From JBAZTO01 sp041661865 (GTDB lineage Bacteria; Planctomycetota; Phycisphaerae; SM23-33): a DNA stretch of 45,568 bases. The notes under the pieces are model-generated. The model saw only the letters and a program-made list of their open reading frames with translations. It had not been told where the DNA came from and ran no database searches. The position numbers and the translations under genes were made by a program. The stretch lies in NCBI GenBank assembly GCA_041661865.1, contig JBAZTO010000034.1, positions 1-45,568 on the forward strand, in the 5' to 3' direction. Shown here piece after piece: positions 16,822 to 24,294 of this stretch (the stretch's first letter is position 1; every line of letters begins with the position of its first letter).

Positions 16822-18900
16822 CTAGCTGCCGAAGTTGAAGTTTTGGTGGTAGTAGGCCAGCCGGTTTTTCATGGCCTCGGTCGCCAGGGCCGTCCGCTCG
16901 GTGTTCGCCGCCGTCCGCTCGGCGGCGGTGCCGCCCGCCGCCATGCCCCAGGCGGCGGAGGCGTTGAAAGTGCCCGCGACGGAGGTCTTGCTGGCGGATG
17001 TCGCGTTCATCAGGCCCTCCAGATCGACGATCTGGCCCTTGAACTTGTCGAGCTTCGTATCCAGGGCATCGGACTTTCCCAGGTTGCCCGGCAACGCCTT
17101 CGCCGCCTTGACCGCCGCCTGCCACTCGGCGGTGGCCGTGTCGAGCTTGCCCTGGGTGGCGGCGAGTTCCGTGGCCTTTTCCTTCGCGAGAGCATCCTGC
17201 TTGGCCGCCAGGAGCTTTCCGATTTCGTCCAGCTTCGCGTCGTGCTCCCCCTGCGCCAGCTTCTTGGCGGCGGCAGCGACCTGCTCGTTGGCGGCAAGTT
17301 CCGCGTCGAGCTTGGTCTTGTTGGCGGCCAGCGTGGCATTGACATCCTCGTCGATGGACTTCTTGCCCGCCTCGGCCTCGGCACGAATCTCGGCAATCCG
17401 CTGCTCGGTGACGTGGCCCTTGCCGGCGTTCATCGAGGCCACATCTTCCTCGACGATCTTGTTGCCGGCATCCTGGTCCACCATCTTCTTGGCCAGGTAG
17501 CCCGCCAGCCCCTCCGACTGATCGCGGTGCCACTTCATGAACCCCGACCACAGAACCTTGAGCAGATAGATGCCGCTGGCCCAAGTGTTGGAGATCGACA
17601 GCCAGGCGTCGGCCATGCTGATCCTGATTTCCGACCAGGTTTCGGCAACGGTGATCTGCAAGCCGCCCCACAGGTCGTACCAGATTTTCTGTAGCTCCAG
17701 CCTGCCCTTCTGGAACTCCATCGTCAGGGCCGACCATAGAACCTTCGCGGCCAGGCCGACATCGCCGCTGGCCAGGGCATTGCCGATGGCGTCGAACGAC
17801 GTGGTGGCGTCCTTGGCCAGGTCGCCGAACCGCTGGCCCAGCCAGGCCAGGGCCTCGCCGCCCTTTCCGGTGGCGTAAAGTTGATAGGCGGCGAATCCGG
17901 CGAAGGCACCGATCACCAGCCCCAGCGGGGACAGCAGGCCCAGGATGACCGCTTTTACCATCGCAAGGGAAACCACCACGAACTTGCCGATGCTCGCAAT
18001 CGTTGCCAGGGCCACGCCAACGTACTTGATCGTCATGCCCAGGACCACCAGCGCCGAGCCCGTGGCGGCGACCAACACGCCCATCTGGAACAGGTAACGA
18101 ATCAACTCCGGGTTGGCCTTGATCCAGGCGTTGAGCTTCACCACCACAGTCGTCAGCCACTGCGCCATGCCGTGGAGCATCGGCGTCAGGGCGGCACCGA
18201 TGGTCTTGGCCGACTTCTGGAGCACCAGCCAGAGGGTTTCGAGCGCCTTGCTGAAGGCGTGCCCGGCCTCGGCGTCCTCGGTGCTCATCTGCAAGCCCAG
18301 CGACCTGGCCCGCTCCTGGAGGGCTTCGATTCCCCTGGCCCCCAGCGACAGCATCGGCAGCATCGACGTGCCGCCGCGTCCAAAGATTTCCAGGGCCGTT
18401 GCCGCACGCAGAGTCGGGTCTTTGATTGCCGCTAGCCGGTCGGCAAAGAGCTTCATCTGCTCATCGGGCGCCAGGCCGACGAACTGCCTGGCCGTCAGAC
18501 CCATTTCCGCCAGGGCCTCATTGGCGGCGGCGGTGCCGCCCGCCGCGGCGGTGATGAACTTCTGCATCTTCTTCACGGACTTTTCCATATCCTCCAGGTC
18601 GGCCCCGCTCATCTTGGCCGCGTAGCCCAGGGTGGAAAGCTCCTCGACGGCGATGCCGGTGCGGGCGCTCATCTCGGCCATCCGGTCGCCGGCGTCACCG
18701 AACATCTTGGCCGCCGCGACCATTGGCGTGATGATCCCGGCCCCGGCAGCGAACATTTTCGTGCCGATGGCCTTGATGCCCGCGCCGAACGTCTTGAGCC
18801 GCGACGCCGCCTGGTTCAGCCCGCGCACGAGCATGGTATTGTCGGCGAAGATTTCGACGAAGGCGCGACCAGCGCGAATTGACCCAGAACCACCAGGCAT
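16822..18900 (-). CDS. Tail tape measure protein
   Basis: 692 residues. The N-terminal 200 residues are the TP901-type tape-measure signature (AASRLKTFGAGIKAIG, DRMAEMSARTGIAVEELSTLG, RAATALEIFGRGGTSMLPML). A hydrophobic alanine/glycine-rich stretch with two or three membrane-like helices follows (about 270-345). The last 250 residues are a long alanine/lysine-rich coiled coil (AAKKLAQGEHDAKLDEI). The protein sets tail length and is ejected during DNA delivery. Its size would correspond to a tail near 100 nm by the usual 1.5 Angstrom per residue rule. It is read from ATG 18900, just left of the intergenic region that carries the plus-strand RNA candidate. Confidence 0.92.
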   Translation of the reverse strand: MPGGSGSIRAGRAFVEIFADNTMLVRGLNQAASRLKTFGAGIKAIGTKMFAAGAGIITPMVAAAKMFGDAGDRMAEMSARTGIAVEELSTLGYAAKMSGADLEDMEKSVKKMQKFITAAAGGTAAANEALAEMGLTARQFVGLAPDEQMKLFADRLAAIKDPTLRAATALEIFGRGGTSMLPMLSLGARGIEALQERARSLGLQMSTEDAEAGHAFSKALETLWLVLQKSAKTIGAALTPMLHGMAQWLTTVVVKLNAWIKANPELIRYLFQMGVLVAATGSALVVLGMTIKYVGVALATIASIGKFVVVSLAMVKAVILGLLSPLGLVIGAFAGFAAYQLYATGKGGEALAWLGQRFGDLAKDATTSFDAIGNALASGDVGLAAKVLWSALTMEFQKGRLELQKIWYDLWGGLQITVAETWSEIRISMADAWLSISNTWASGIYLLKVLWSGFMKWHRDQSEGLAGYLAKKMVDQDAGNKIVEEDVASMNAGKGHVTEQRIAEIRAEAEAGKKSIDEDVNATLAANKTKLDAELAANEQVAAAAKKLAQGEHDAKLDEIGKLLAAKQDALAKEKATELAATQGKLDTATAEWQAAVKAAKALPGNLGKSDALDTKLDKFKGQIVDLEGLMNATSASKTSVAGTFNASAAWGMAAGGTAAERTAANTERTALATEAMKNRLAYYHQNFNFGS

Positions 18901-18915
18901 CTGTCACAGCTTTCT

Positions 18916-18943
18916 GCTTCCTAGGGTCTGCTTCCTAGGGTCT
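18916..18943 (+). repeat. Perfect 14-bp tandem repeat abutting a promoter
   Basis: GCTTCCTAGGGTCT occurs twice back to back (18916-18929, 18930-18943), each with a CCTAGG palindrome. The second copy ends on the first base of the -35 element of the plus-strand promoter, which is a typical place for an operator. Confidence 0.85.
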
Positions 18944-18971
18944 TGACCTGATACCACACTACGGGTATCAT
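18943..18971 (+). promoter_or_regulatory. Strong sigma70-like promoter with overlapping operator
   Basis: TTGACC (18943-18948), 17-bp spacer, TATCAT (18966-18971). A 7-bp inverted repeat TGATACC/GGTATCA (18949-18955, 18964-18970) lies between and over the -10, so a repressor could occlude it. It points rightward, opposite to all tail genes around it. Confidence 0.7.
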
Positions 18972-18977
18972 CCAGTT

Positions 18978-19049
18978 GCTCCACGAAGCGCTTCGTCTCC
19001 CCCCGCGAAGCGTGTCGAAGCAGGGCTTGGCTCACGCCAGGCCCTTTTT
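18978..19049 (+). ncRNA. Candidate small RNA between tape measure and holin-like gene
   Basis: Bounded by the promoter ending at 18971 and an intrinsic terminator ending at 19049, giving a transcript of about 72 nt with no open frame. It contains a 14-bp perfect palindrome ACGAAGCGCTTCGT (18983-18996), a second CGCGAAGCG element at 19004-19012, a C-rich single-stranded run, and the terminator hairpin. It is transcribed against the late operon and its last bases overlap the stop codon of the holin-like gene on the other strand, so it could act in cis as an antisense RNA or in trans. No family is recognised. Confidence 0.55.
19023..19049 (+). terminator. Intrinsic terminator of the candidate small RNA
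   Basis: Stem GGGCTTGG/CCAGGCCC (19023-19030, 19037-19044; one G-U pair), 6-nt loop, then TTTTT at 19045-19049. The T-tract exists only on the plus strand, so it does not serve the minus-strand genes. Confidence 0.8.
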
Positions 19050-19254
19050 ATTGCGCCTCGGCCTGCTTGCGGACCTCGTTGCCGATCCCGGCGCGGATGA
19101 AGCACGCCTGGAGCGCCGCCCAGATCGCCGCCAGCAGCGCGACGTTGTCGATCTGGCCGTCGGCCCAGGCGAGGACCGCGCCTGCCAGGCCGATTGCGGC
19201 GGTGATGTACGCCTTCTTGCCACGCAGGAAGTCACGGATGCCGGTCACGTTCAT
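19048..19254 (-). CDS. Small membrane protein, holin-like
   Basis: 68 residues: a short basic N-terminus (GIRDFLRGKKAY), a hydrophobic segment at about 17-31 (ITAAIGLAGAVLAWA), a second moderately hydrophobic segment (VALLAAIWAALQACF), and a polar tail. Size, topology and position between tape measure and other small membrane genes fit a phage holin, but no endolysin is present in the window. The stop codon overlaps the T-tract of the opposite-strand terminator. Confidence 0.6.
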   Translation of the reverse strand: MNVTGIRDFLRGKKAYITAAIGLAGAVLAWADGQIDNVALLAAIWAALQACFIRAGIGNEVRKQAEAQ

Positions 19255-19270
19255 GTTCGACTCCTTGGAG

Positions 19271-19618
19271 CTAAAGTCCCACCAGGGCGGCCAGCAGAGA
19301 CAGCACGATGGGCGCCAGCCGGAGCAGGATTTCGTTCTTCAGGTCCTCGCGGACCTTGTTGTACTGGGCGACGGCCTCCCAGCGGGCTGTGTTGGCCTTG
19401 ACCTGGGCGACGAACTGGTCGTTGCTGAGCTTGCTGTCCAGTTCCGCCACAACCTCGATGTCACCGGCCATCAGACGCCGCAGGTACTGCCAGGCGTCGG
19501 CCTGGGCCATATCCAGCAGCCGCGGCCCGTATTGGGCCAGCAGCGCAGCGGCGGCCTGGCGCTGCGTGTCGGGAACCTTGGCCAGAAGATCGGCCACCTG
19601 TTGATTGATGTCGGTCAT
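19271..19618 (-). CDS. Phage protein with C-terminal membrane anchor
   Basis: 115 residues from ATG 19618, which is preceded by GGAAGGTG; the frame extends upstream to 19642 but without an equally good site. The soluble helical N-terminus (QQVADLLAKVPDTQRQAAAALL) is followed by a single hydrophobic C-terminal helix (LAPIVLSLLAALVGL). Such tail-anchored small proteins occur in phage lysis modules; the role here is unknown. Confidence 0.6.
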   Translation of the reverse strand: MTDINQQVADLLAKVPDTQRQAAAALLAQYGPRLLDMAQADAWQYLRRLMAGDIEVVAELDSKLSNDQFVAQVKANTARWEAVAQYNKVREDLKNEILLRLAPIVLSLLAALVGL

Positions 19619-19622
19619 ATTG

Positions 19623-19754
19623 TCACCTTCCAGCGTTCCCAAAGAGGATCCAGCGGACCATGACGATCATGGCCACCACTAGGGCGAGATCGGCCAGGAT
19701 GCCCGTTACCAGGGCAATGGTCAGAAGTCGCTCCGACTGTTTCGGCTCGGGCAT
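19623..19754 (-). CDS. 43-residue single-span membrane peptide
   Basis: A short gene fitted exactly between its neighbours. Its ATG (19754-19752) directly follows the TAG of the lipoprotein gene, and its TGA ends 5 nt before the next ATG, with that gene's GGAAGGTG ribosome site lying inside its last codons. The peptide begins MPEPKQSERLLTIALV and has one hydrophobic span of about 24 residues (ALVTGILADLALVVAMIVMV, then RWILF). Perfect packing in the lysis-like cluster argues that it is real; a holin, antiholin or spanin-partner role is possible. Confidence 0.6.
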   Translation of the reverse strand: MPEPKQSERLLTIALVTGILADLALVVAMIVMVRWILFGNAGR

Positions 19755-20069
19755 CTATTCACCCGCGATCTTGGGGCCCCAGTTGGGGTCTTTGTTGGCT
19801 GAGCGGACGAAGAACCGCCACTGCTTGAAGTTCTCCTGCTGGTAAATGGTCAGCCACGGCGGGACGTTGGGGTCCTTGGCGGACCGATCAGCGGCCTGGT
19901 AAGCGTCCATCGTAGAGGTCTCGGCGGCGGTCAGGGCGTCACCCTTCAGGTAAACGTTGCCGCAGCCTGTGATAGAAACGATGACCACACAGAGCACACA
20001 GAGCCACAAGAGAGGCATTCTGTTGTCCCTACGACCTACGACCTTCGACCTACGACCTGGGTTGTTCAT
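19755..20069 (-). CDS. Small lipoprotein, possible spanin-like (Rz1-type) protein
   Basis: 104 residues. A basic N-region is followed by a hydrophobic stretch and the lipobox SITGC (cysteine at residue 36), then GNVYLKGDAL. This gives a mature lipoprotein of about 69 residues with a helical linker and an aromatic end (WLTIYQQENFKQWRFF). Rz1-type outer spanins are short lipoproteins, but they are usually proline-rich and paired with an inner spanin, so the match is partial. The start is uncertain: ATG 20069 keeps a positively charged n-region, while ATG 20018 would remove the repeat-encoded RRSKVVGRRD. Confidence 0.55.
   Translation of the reverse strand: MNNPGRRSKVVGRRDNRMPLLWLCVLCVVIVSITGCGNVYLKGDALTAAETSTMDAYQAADRSAKDPNVPPWLTIYQQENFKQWRFFVRSANKDPNWGPKIAGE
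20018..20060 (+). repeat. Imperfect tandem repeats of CTACGACC type
   Basis: The octamer family CCTACGAC/CCTTCGAC recurs about four times head to tail across the first codons of the lipoprotein frame. It may be a non-coding repeat captured by the longer start. Confidence 0.5.
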
Positions 20070-20071
20070 AA

Positions 20072-20383
20072 TCAGCCCTTTCCGAGGAATGCATTACGCA
20101 TCGCCTCAATGTTGTCCTTCGTGACGACCACCGCGTTGGATTTCTGCCGCCTGGCGGTGTACGGGTCGAAGTCCGCCGGCATAAACGGCTTGGTCTTCTT
20201 CGGATCGCGATTGACGTTGGCCAGCATCGCCAGCACGCTGCTGGTCTGCGACCACGCAAAGCGGCAGCGGCTCTCCGACATCAACACCAGCTCCCGCAGC
20301 GTCAGTCGGCGGGGATCGACTCCGATGACGCCGGCAAGCTCCCAGCAGAGCTTGTAGAACCGCTCATTGTCTGGAGGTTTTTG
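20072..20383 (-). CDS. Tail assembly chaperone, frameshift extension (T part of G-T)
   Basis: This frame is open from 20383 to the stop at 20072 but has no credible start of its own; the first in-frame start-like codons (GTG-TTG-ATG, 20287-20279) lie in mid-domain. It begins in the -1 frame relative to the upstream chaperone gene at the heptamer C-AAA-AAC. The deduced extension has about 103 residues: a conserved-looking block (ERFYKLCWELAGVIGVDPRRL, split here as ERFYKLCWEL and AGVIGVDPRRL) and a tail DFDPYTARRQKSNAVVV. That matches the G/G-T arrangement of siphovirus chaperones placed between tail tube and tape measure. Confidence 0.7.
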   Translation of the reverse strand, partial: QKPPDNERFYKLCWELAGVIGVDPRRLTLRELVLMSESRCRFAWSQTSSVLAMLANVNRDPKKTKPFMPADFDPYTARRQKSNAVVVTKDNIEAMRNAFLGKG

Positions 20384-20829
20384 AGAACATCCGCGTCCAT
20401 CTTCGCCAGTTCCTGCTCCATCGCCCGCTCGACCATCCCGCTGTCCAGCCGCTGCTGCATCGCCGTCACCCTCATCCCGTCCAGCTTGCGGTACTTCGTC
20501 AGCACGTTCCTGAGCAGGCTGCGACGGGACGACGGGAAAAAATCGACCAACTCCTCCAGCAGCGCCTCGGTGGCAGAGTCGATGGAGTCACCGGCCAGGC
20601 TGCGGCCGAAGTCGATGTCGCTGACTTGGCGGGCCTCACATTCCTCGCGGCAGAGCACATATAGCACGTCGGCCAGGAGGATCGGGTCGCCAGCCAGTCG
20701 CTCCATCATGTTGCCGTTGACCGTGCCATCGACCAGGTTGACGGCCAGCGCGTCCTTGACCGCCTTGACGGCCCCGACGTTGACGGACACGGTCCAGGTT
20801 CGGCCGGCGTTATCGGTGAAGGTCTTCAT
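20302..20829 (-). CDS. Tail assembly chaperone G-like protein
   Basis: 175 residues. It starts MKTFTDNAGRTWTVSVNVGAVK, given here as MKTFTDNAGR then TWTVSVNVGA, followed by an all-helical body (EECEARQVSDIDFGRSLAG, LLRNVLTKYRKLD). Its place directly upstream of the frameshifted extension and one gene after the tail tube protein is diagnostic of the lambda G/GT pair. A 30-residue serine-rich C-terminus is made only when no frameshift occurs. An acetyltransferase gene in opposite orientation has been inserted between it and the tail tube gene. Confidence 0.75.
   Translation of the reverse strand: MKTFTDNAGRTWTVSVNVGAVKAVKDALAVNLVDGTVNGNMMERLAGDPILLADVLYVLCREECEARQVSDIDFGRSLAGDSIDSATEALLEELVDFFPSSRRSLLRNVLTKYRKLDGMRVTAMQQRLDSGMVERAMEQELAKMDADVLKNLQTMSGSTSSAGSLPASSESIPAD
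20377..20383 (-). promoter_or_regulatory. Putative -1 ribosomal frameshift site
   Basis: Heptamer C-AAA-AAC with AAA as codon 150 of the upstream chaperone gene. Slippage by one base joins LK to the downstream open frame. The tandem lysine/asparagine slippery codons and the location near the end of the first chaperone fit the known mechanism; the first base deviates from the strict X-XXY-YYZ rule. Confidence 0.55.
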
Positions 20830-20833
20830 GGTA

Positions 20834-20862
20834 TTGCCTTTCCTTTCATGAGCACTTAGACT
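20834..20862 (+). promoter_or_regulatory. Putative promoter of the acetyltransferase gene
   Basis: TTGCCT (20834-20839), 17-bp spacer, TAGACT (20857-20862), 30 bp ahead of ATG 20892 and pointing rightward. Four of six matches in each box; moderate strength. Confidence 0.45.
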
Positions 20863-20891
20863 GACTGCATTCGCGGAACAGGGGACAGATA

Positions 20892-21629
20892 ATGCCCAGC
20901 CCGATGACTATTGACGCAGGCGGCAAGACCGTGTCTCTCGCCCTGATGGACGACTCCTGGATCATCAATCAGTGCGCCGGCGGACATCCGTTCAAACCCA
21001 GGCCCGGGGTCGTCTGGACAGAACATGACCGTTGCGGACGGCTGCCAGAGATTCCCGGCGATAAGATGCGGGACCTGCTGCAAGAGCAGAAGAACAGCCT
21101 CGGCAACTGTGCAGTTGTCGCATGGCATGATGGGAGGGTTCTGGGGCACCTTGTGTGGATGGCCAGGAGCACAGCCCGAACCGTCCACGCGAGCGGATGC
21201 CAGTTCTTTGGCCAGCCGGAAGACGATGAGGGCGTGTTGGTCGTGATCAACCTGGCTTTCTGCTCGTTGGGTGGCCACGAGTTCCGCCGTAAAGGCGTCG
21301 GCAAGGCCATGGTCGGCATGATGGCCGACTGGGCCAGGGAGAATGGCTGGAGCACCATCGAGGTGTACGATGTCTCTGGCGGCCTGTTCCCCTGGGATTG
21401 GCTCGATTTCTGCATTCCCCCCAAACCCTTCTGGGAAGGACGAGGTTTCAAGGTGATGGCGGAGCGTCCGCACAGGTTCACCAACGAAGAACTGGCCGCT
21501 GCTCTTGCTGACAATCCCCGCAATAGCGAACAGGAACAGGCTCAGAAGCGGCAGACTATTGACCAGATTCAAGCGGGTGCAGTCGATGAATCGCAAATGG
21601 GCCATTTCGACCTCAGACTTTCGCTCTAA
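20892..21629 (+). CDS. GNAT-family N-acetyltransferase (accessory 'moron')
   Basis: 245 residues. Motif A of the GNAT fold, the acetyl-CoA pyrophosphate loop, is RRKGVGKAMV, preceded by the strand VLVVINLAFC and followed by the helix MMADWARENGW and the strand TIEVYDV. PFWEGRGFKVM is the usual motif-B region. An unusual 60-residue N-terminal part includes HPFKPRPGVVW. The substrate is unknown. It is the only plus-strand gene between 14 and 24 kb, has its own promoter-like sequence, and splits the tail tube/chaperone pair, so it is a late insertion into the operon. The C-terminal 50 residues are charged. ATG 20904 is an alternative start. Confidence 0.8.
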   Translation: MPSPMTIDAGGKTVSLALMDDSWIINQCAGGHPFKPRPGVVWTEHDRCGRLPEIPGDKMRDLLQEQKNSLGNCAVVAWHDGRVLGHLVWMARSTARTVHASGCQFFGQPEDDEGVLVVINLAFCSLGGHEFRRKGVGKAMVGMMADWARENGWSTIEVYDVSGGLFPWDWLDFCIPPKPFWEGRGFKVMAERPHRFTNEELAAALADNPRNSEQEQAQKRQTIDQIQAGAVDESQMGHFDLRLSL

Positions 21630-21646
21630 TCAGCCACGTATGTGCA

Positions 21647-22108
21647 TCATGCTCCCGCCTTCTTGAACCACTGGTCCCACTTGGACAGCTTGCAGGTCAC
21701 GGAGGCGATGATCGCATCCTCCAGGCCTTCCTTGCGGTCAAACTTGGTGACGCCGAAGGAGCCCTTGGGCCCCTGGCTTCCGGTGGTGGCCTTGTCGCCG
21801 TCCAGCGCGGCCAACTCGACCTGCGTGCCGGCCAGGAACGCGGCGAGCATCGCGTCGAACACGGTGTCGCCGGGCTTCCAGACCATCTCGAACTCGATGG
21901 TGCATTCGCGAAGCGTCGGGGCTGTGGCGCGCCAGCCGCTGTTGCCGCGGGTGGTGATGTCGGCGTCGCCCGCTTCCAGCGTCAACGTCAGGTCGCGGAC
22001 GTTGGCGACCTCGGTCATCGCCGTGATGGCGGTCGGGGTGTCGGTACCCGAGATGGCGCCTTCGTAGAGCTTGGCGTTCATGCCCAGGATGTAATTGACG
22101 GTTGGCAT
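21647..22108 (-). CDS. Major tail tube protein
   Basis: 153 residues. MPTVNYILGMNAKLYEG at the start, VANVRDLTLTLEAGDADITTRG in the middle (given as VANVRDLTLT and LEAGDADITT), and WRATAPTLRECTIEFEM are typical of short siphovirus tail tube proteins with a beta-sandwich and loops. The location after the tail completion genes and before the chaperones supports this. Its ribosome site AGGAGGCT lies about 10 nt upstream of ATG 22108. Confidence 0.75.
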   Translation of the reverse strand: MPTVNYILGMNAKLYEGAISGTDTPTAITAMTEVANVRDLTLTLEAGDADITTRGNSGWRATAPTLRECTIEFEMVWKPGDTVFDAMLAAFLAGTQVELAALDGDKATTGSQGPKGSFGVTKFDRKEGLEDAIIASVTCKLSKWDQWFKKAGA

Positions 22109-22133
22109 ATTTAGCCTCCTGGCTAAAGCGGTC

Positions 22134-22562
22134 TTACTTTCTCACGCTGTTGCCCCACATGGGCAGAAGCTTGGGTAATTCCTTCTGGAGCGCCGGGGCC
22201 ATGAAGGGCCTGGCCTTGTAGGTGACTCTGCGGCTGCGTCCACGGCGGTCTTTGCGGCTGGCTGTTCCGCCGTATTCCAGCAGCGGCGGCGCCTCGACCA
22301 CCGACCTAAACGGCGCCGGGCCGATGACGACGCTGCGATTGGCCGTGTCGTAACCGAAGAAGATCAGCCGCTTGAGCGTGCCGACGTGGCCTGAGGGCGG
22401 GCTGCCGGGCTGGCTGGCGGCTTTCCGCCTGCGGATGCTGCTGCGGGCGGCCTGGCGGACAAACGCGCCGAACTTCGACAGCACGCGACGCACGCCGGCG
22501 TCCACGGCGGAGGTGACCGCCTTGGAGTCGAAGAACATCTCCTTGATCTTCCAGTCGATCAT
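22134..22562 (-). CDS. HK97-gp10-like head-tail/tail completion protein
   Basis: 142 residues starting MIDWKIKEMFF. A basic N-terminal helical part (GAFVRQAARSSIRRRK) is followed by PGSPPSGHVGTLKRLIFF and a C-terminal PFMAPALQKELPKLLP. This is the hallmark of the phage minor tail/gp10 family, where KARPFM is followed by an amphipathic helix. ATG 22562 overlaps the stop of the upstream gene (ATGA), fixing the start well inside the longer open frame. Confidence 0.75.
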   Translation of the reverse strand: MIDWKIKEMFFDSKAVTSAVDAGVRRVLSKFGAFVRQAARSSIRRRKAASQPGSPPSGHVGTLKRLIFFGYDTANRSVVIGPAPFRSVVEAPPLLEYGGTASRKDRRGRSRRVTYKARPFMAPALQKELPKLLPMWGNSVRK

Positions 22563-22993
22563 TTGCCCACCATCGCCCTGTAGACCACCGTCATCACGCT
22601 GGTGAACTGGCGGAACTGCTCCAGGTGCTCGGGGGAGTAGACGGCCACATGCTCGGTCCGCACCCACGCCGCCGCCGCGAAGGCCGCGAGCCGGCGCTGC
22701 CGCAGGAACTCGGCGATCTCCTCCGCCAGGTCCATCAGCGGGTCGATCTCGGCGTTGTCCGCGGCAGAGAGTTTGTGCTGCACGGCGATATCGACGCTGA
22801 TCTCGAACTGGCTGGCATCGCGGCTGGCCTGCTGGCTGGTGACGCCCTTGGGCACCACCGTCACATGGAGGTCGGCCATCTCCGCCAGGTCATAGACCGG
22901 CAGGTAGGTCCGCACGGCCGTGAAGGCCGGGCTGAAGGTGTGAGCGTTCAACTCGGCCACGACGGCGTCGGCGATGTCGGCGACCAGGCTCAT
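22559..22993 (-). CDS. Tail terminator/completion protein
   Basis: 144 residues starting MSLVADIADAVV. The N-terminal helix, a beta strand TAVRTYLPVYDL, and the strand pattern of DLHVTVVPKG and FEISVDIAVQHKL match gpU/Gp17-type tail terminators. Start and stop both overlap neighbours by 4 nt, so it is embedded in the connector operon. Confidence 0.65.
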   Translation of the reverse strand: MSLVADIADAVVAELNAHTFSPAFTAVRTYLPVYDLAEMADLHVTVVPKGVTSQQASRDASQFEISVDIAVQHKLSAADNAEIDPLMDLAEEIAEFLRQRRLAAFAAAAWVRTEHVAVYSPEHLEQFRQFTSVMTVVYRAMVGK

Positions 22994-24294
22994 CGGCCCA
23001 CCCCACAAAGGGACCGGCGATTGCCGGCCGCCACCGCCGCCGAAACCTCGTACTCCAGATACGGAGCGTCATCGCCAGTGGTGAAAAGGCTGCTGTAGCC
23101 ATTGCTATCTGAGGATGGTGCGCTATCCGGGTCATTCTCGTAGTCGGGTATCGTCATCAAGCCTACCGTGAACACCTCGTCCTTCGCGAAACCGTGGCCC
23201 ACCATTTCGGGGCTAGTCCACCACATTGAACTTTCGTTAATTTCCGCTTGTCCAACGTTCTCGCCGCTGCTGAGGATATTGCCATAGGTGGCGTTTCCTG
23301 CACCCAGGGCAACCCCGGCTTTCACATAGAATAAACAACCGTATCCTTTCACTCGGAACTTGCAGGATGTGACCGTGCCCTCCACCTTCGACGTATCGAA
23401 TGTTGCCGTCAGTCGGGCGATAACATGACCCTGCGTCCCCGACACCACCCGTAAGGTGTTAGGATTGCAACCATACCCCGGCAACCACGATTGAGTCGCG
23501 ACTGTGCATTCTGCCGCGTTGCGTACCTGCGCCCACGTCTTGTTCGTGGGCCTGCCGTCCAGGCACCATCGCTTCAGATTGGCGGCCGTGGTCTCGATAG
23601 TGGGATCGAGGTCTACGACCGCATCAGCGGGACGCGGCTTTGTTTCCAACGAAAGTCCATTGGCCGCCCTGTAAGCAGCACGACGATCAAACTTGGCTTG
23701 CCGTGCCGCAACATCGGCAGTGATTTCAGCGGCATGATCCGCAAGTTCCAGGGTGACAACCGTCGGGGGCAACACGGTCATTGCCGCCGAGTCACTCTCC
23801 ACCAGCCTTGCCTGGCTTTCGGCCCGCTGGTTTTCAGGATCGGCGACAGCGATGGCAACCTTGTCTTCGCCGAAACGCTGCGACCACTGATGCAGGTGCA
23901 GGCCGACACGGCTGTCAGCGTCGAATATCAAGGATTGACCGTCATGCTCAACGCCTTCGCTGCACGTCACGTGGACTGTCACGGACGCCGGGGCAAGGAC
24001 AGGGTCCAACTGCGGGCCAAAACCTGTACGCGGGTCCGTCTTGACACTCACCGTGGAATCCAGCACGGCCTGGCGGCAGTCCTCGGCGAACTCCATGCGA
24101 ATCCATCGGCCATCGACACATCGCACAGTCCAAGAGCCGTCAGCGTCGTCATGCTCCACCGTCACGGCCTCGGAGATAGGGACGAACTGCCCGCCCACCT
24201 CAATCCATTGCGGAGCGGCGTAGAGCCGTCCGCCACCTGAATGGGTTGCATGGTTGGGACTGATAGGCGTTAGGATTGGATCGCCCATGCTCAT
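22990..24294 (-). CDS. Phage structural protein, function unknown
   Basis: 434 residues. ATG 24294 (MSMGDPILTP) overlaps the stop of the upstream gene. The N-terminal half contains beta strands with WTVRCVDGRWIRMEF and a long helix (AEITADVAARQAKFDRRAAYRA). The C-terminal half has VTSCKFRVKGYGCLFYVKAG, given as VTSCKFRVKG and YGCLFYVKAG, which resembles a carbohydrate-binding or jelly-roll virion domain. Seven or more cysteines are present. It lies between two small virion proteins and the tail terminator, so it is probably a head- or neck-decorating component. Confidence 0.55.
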   Translation of the reverse strand: MSMGDPILTPISPNHATHSGGGRLYAAPQWIEVGGQFVPISEAVTVEHDDADGSWTVRCVDGRWIRMEFAEDCRQAVLDSTVSVKTDPRTGFGPQLDPVLAPASVTVHVTCSEGVEHDGQSLIFDADSRVGLHLHQWSQRFGEDKVAIAVADPENQRAESQARLVESDSAAMTVLPPTVVTLELADHAAEITADVAARQAKFDRRAAYRAANGLSLETKPRPADAVVDLDPTIETTAANLKRWCLDGRPTNKTWAQVRNAAECTVATQSWLPGYGCNPNTLRVVSGTQGHVIARLTATFDTSKVEGTVTSCKFRVKGYGCLFYVKAGVALGAGNATYGNILSSGENVGQAEINESSMWWTSPEMVGHGFAKDEVFTVGLMTIPDYENDPDSAPSSDSNGYSSLFTTGDDAPYLEYEVSAAVAAGNRRSLCGVGR

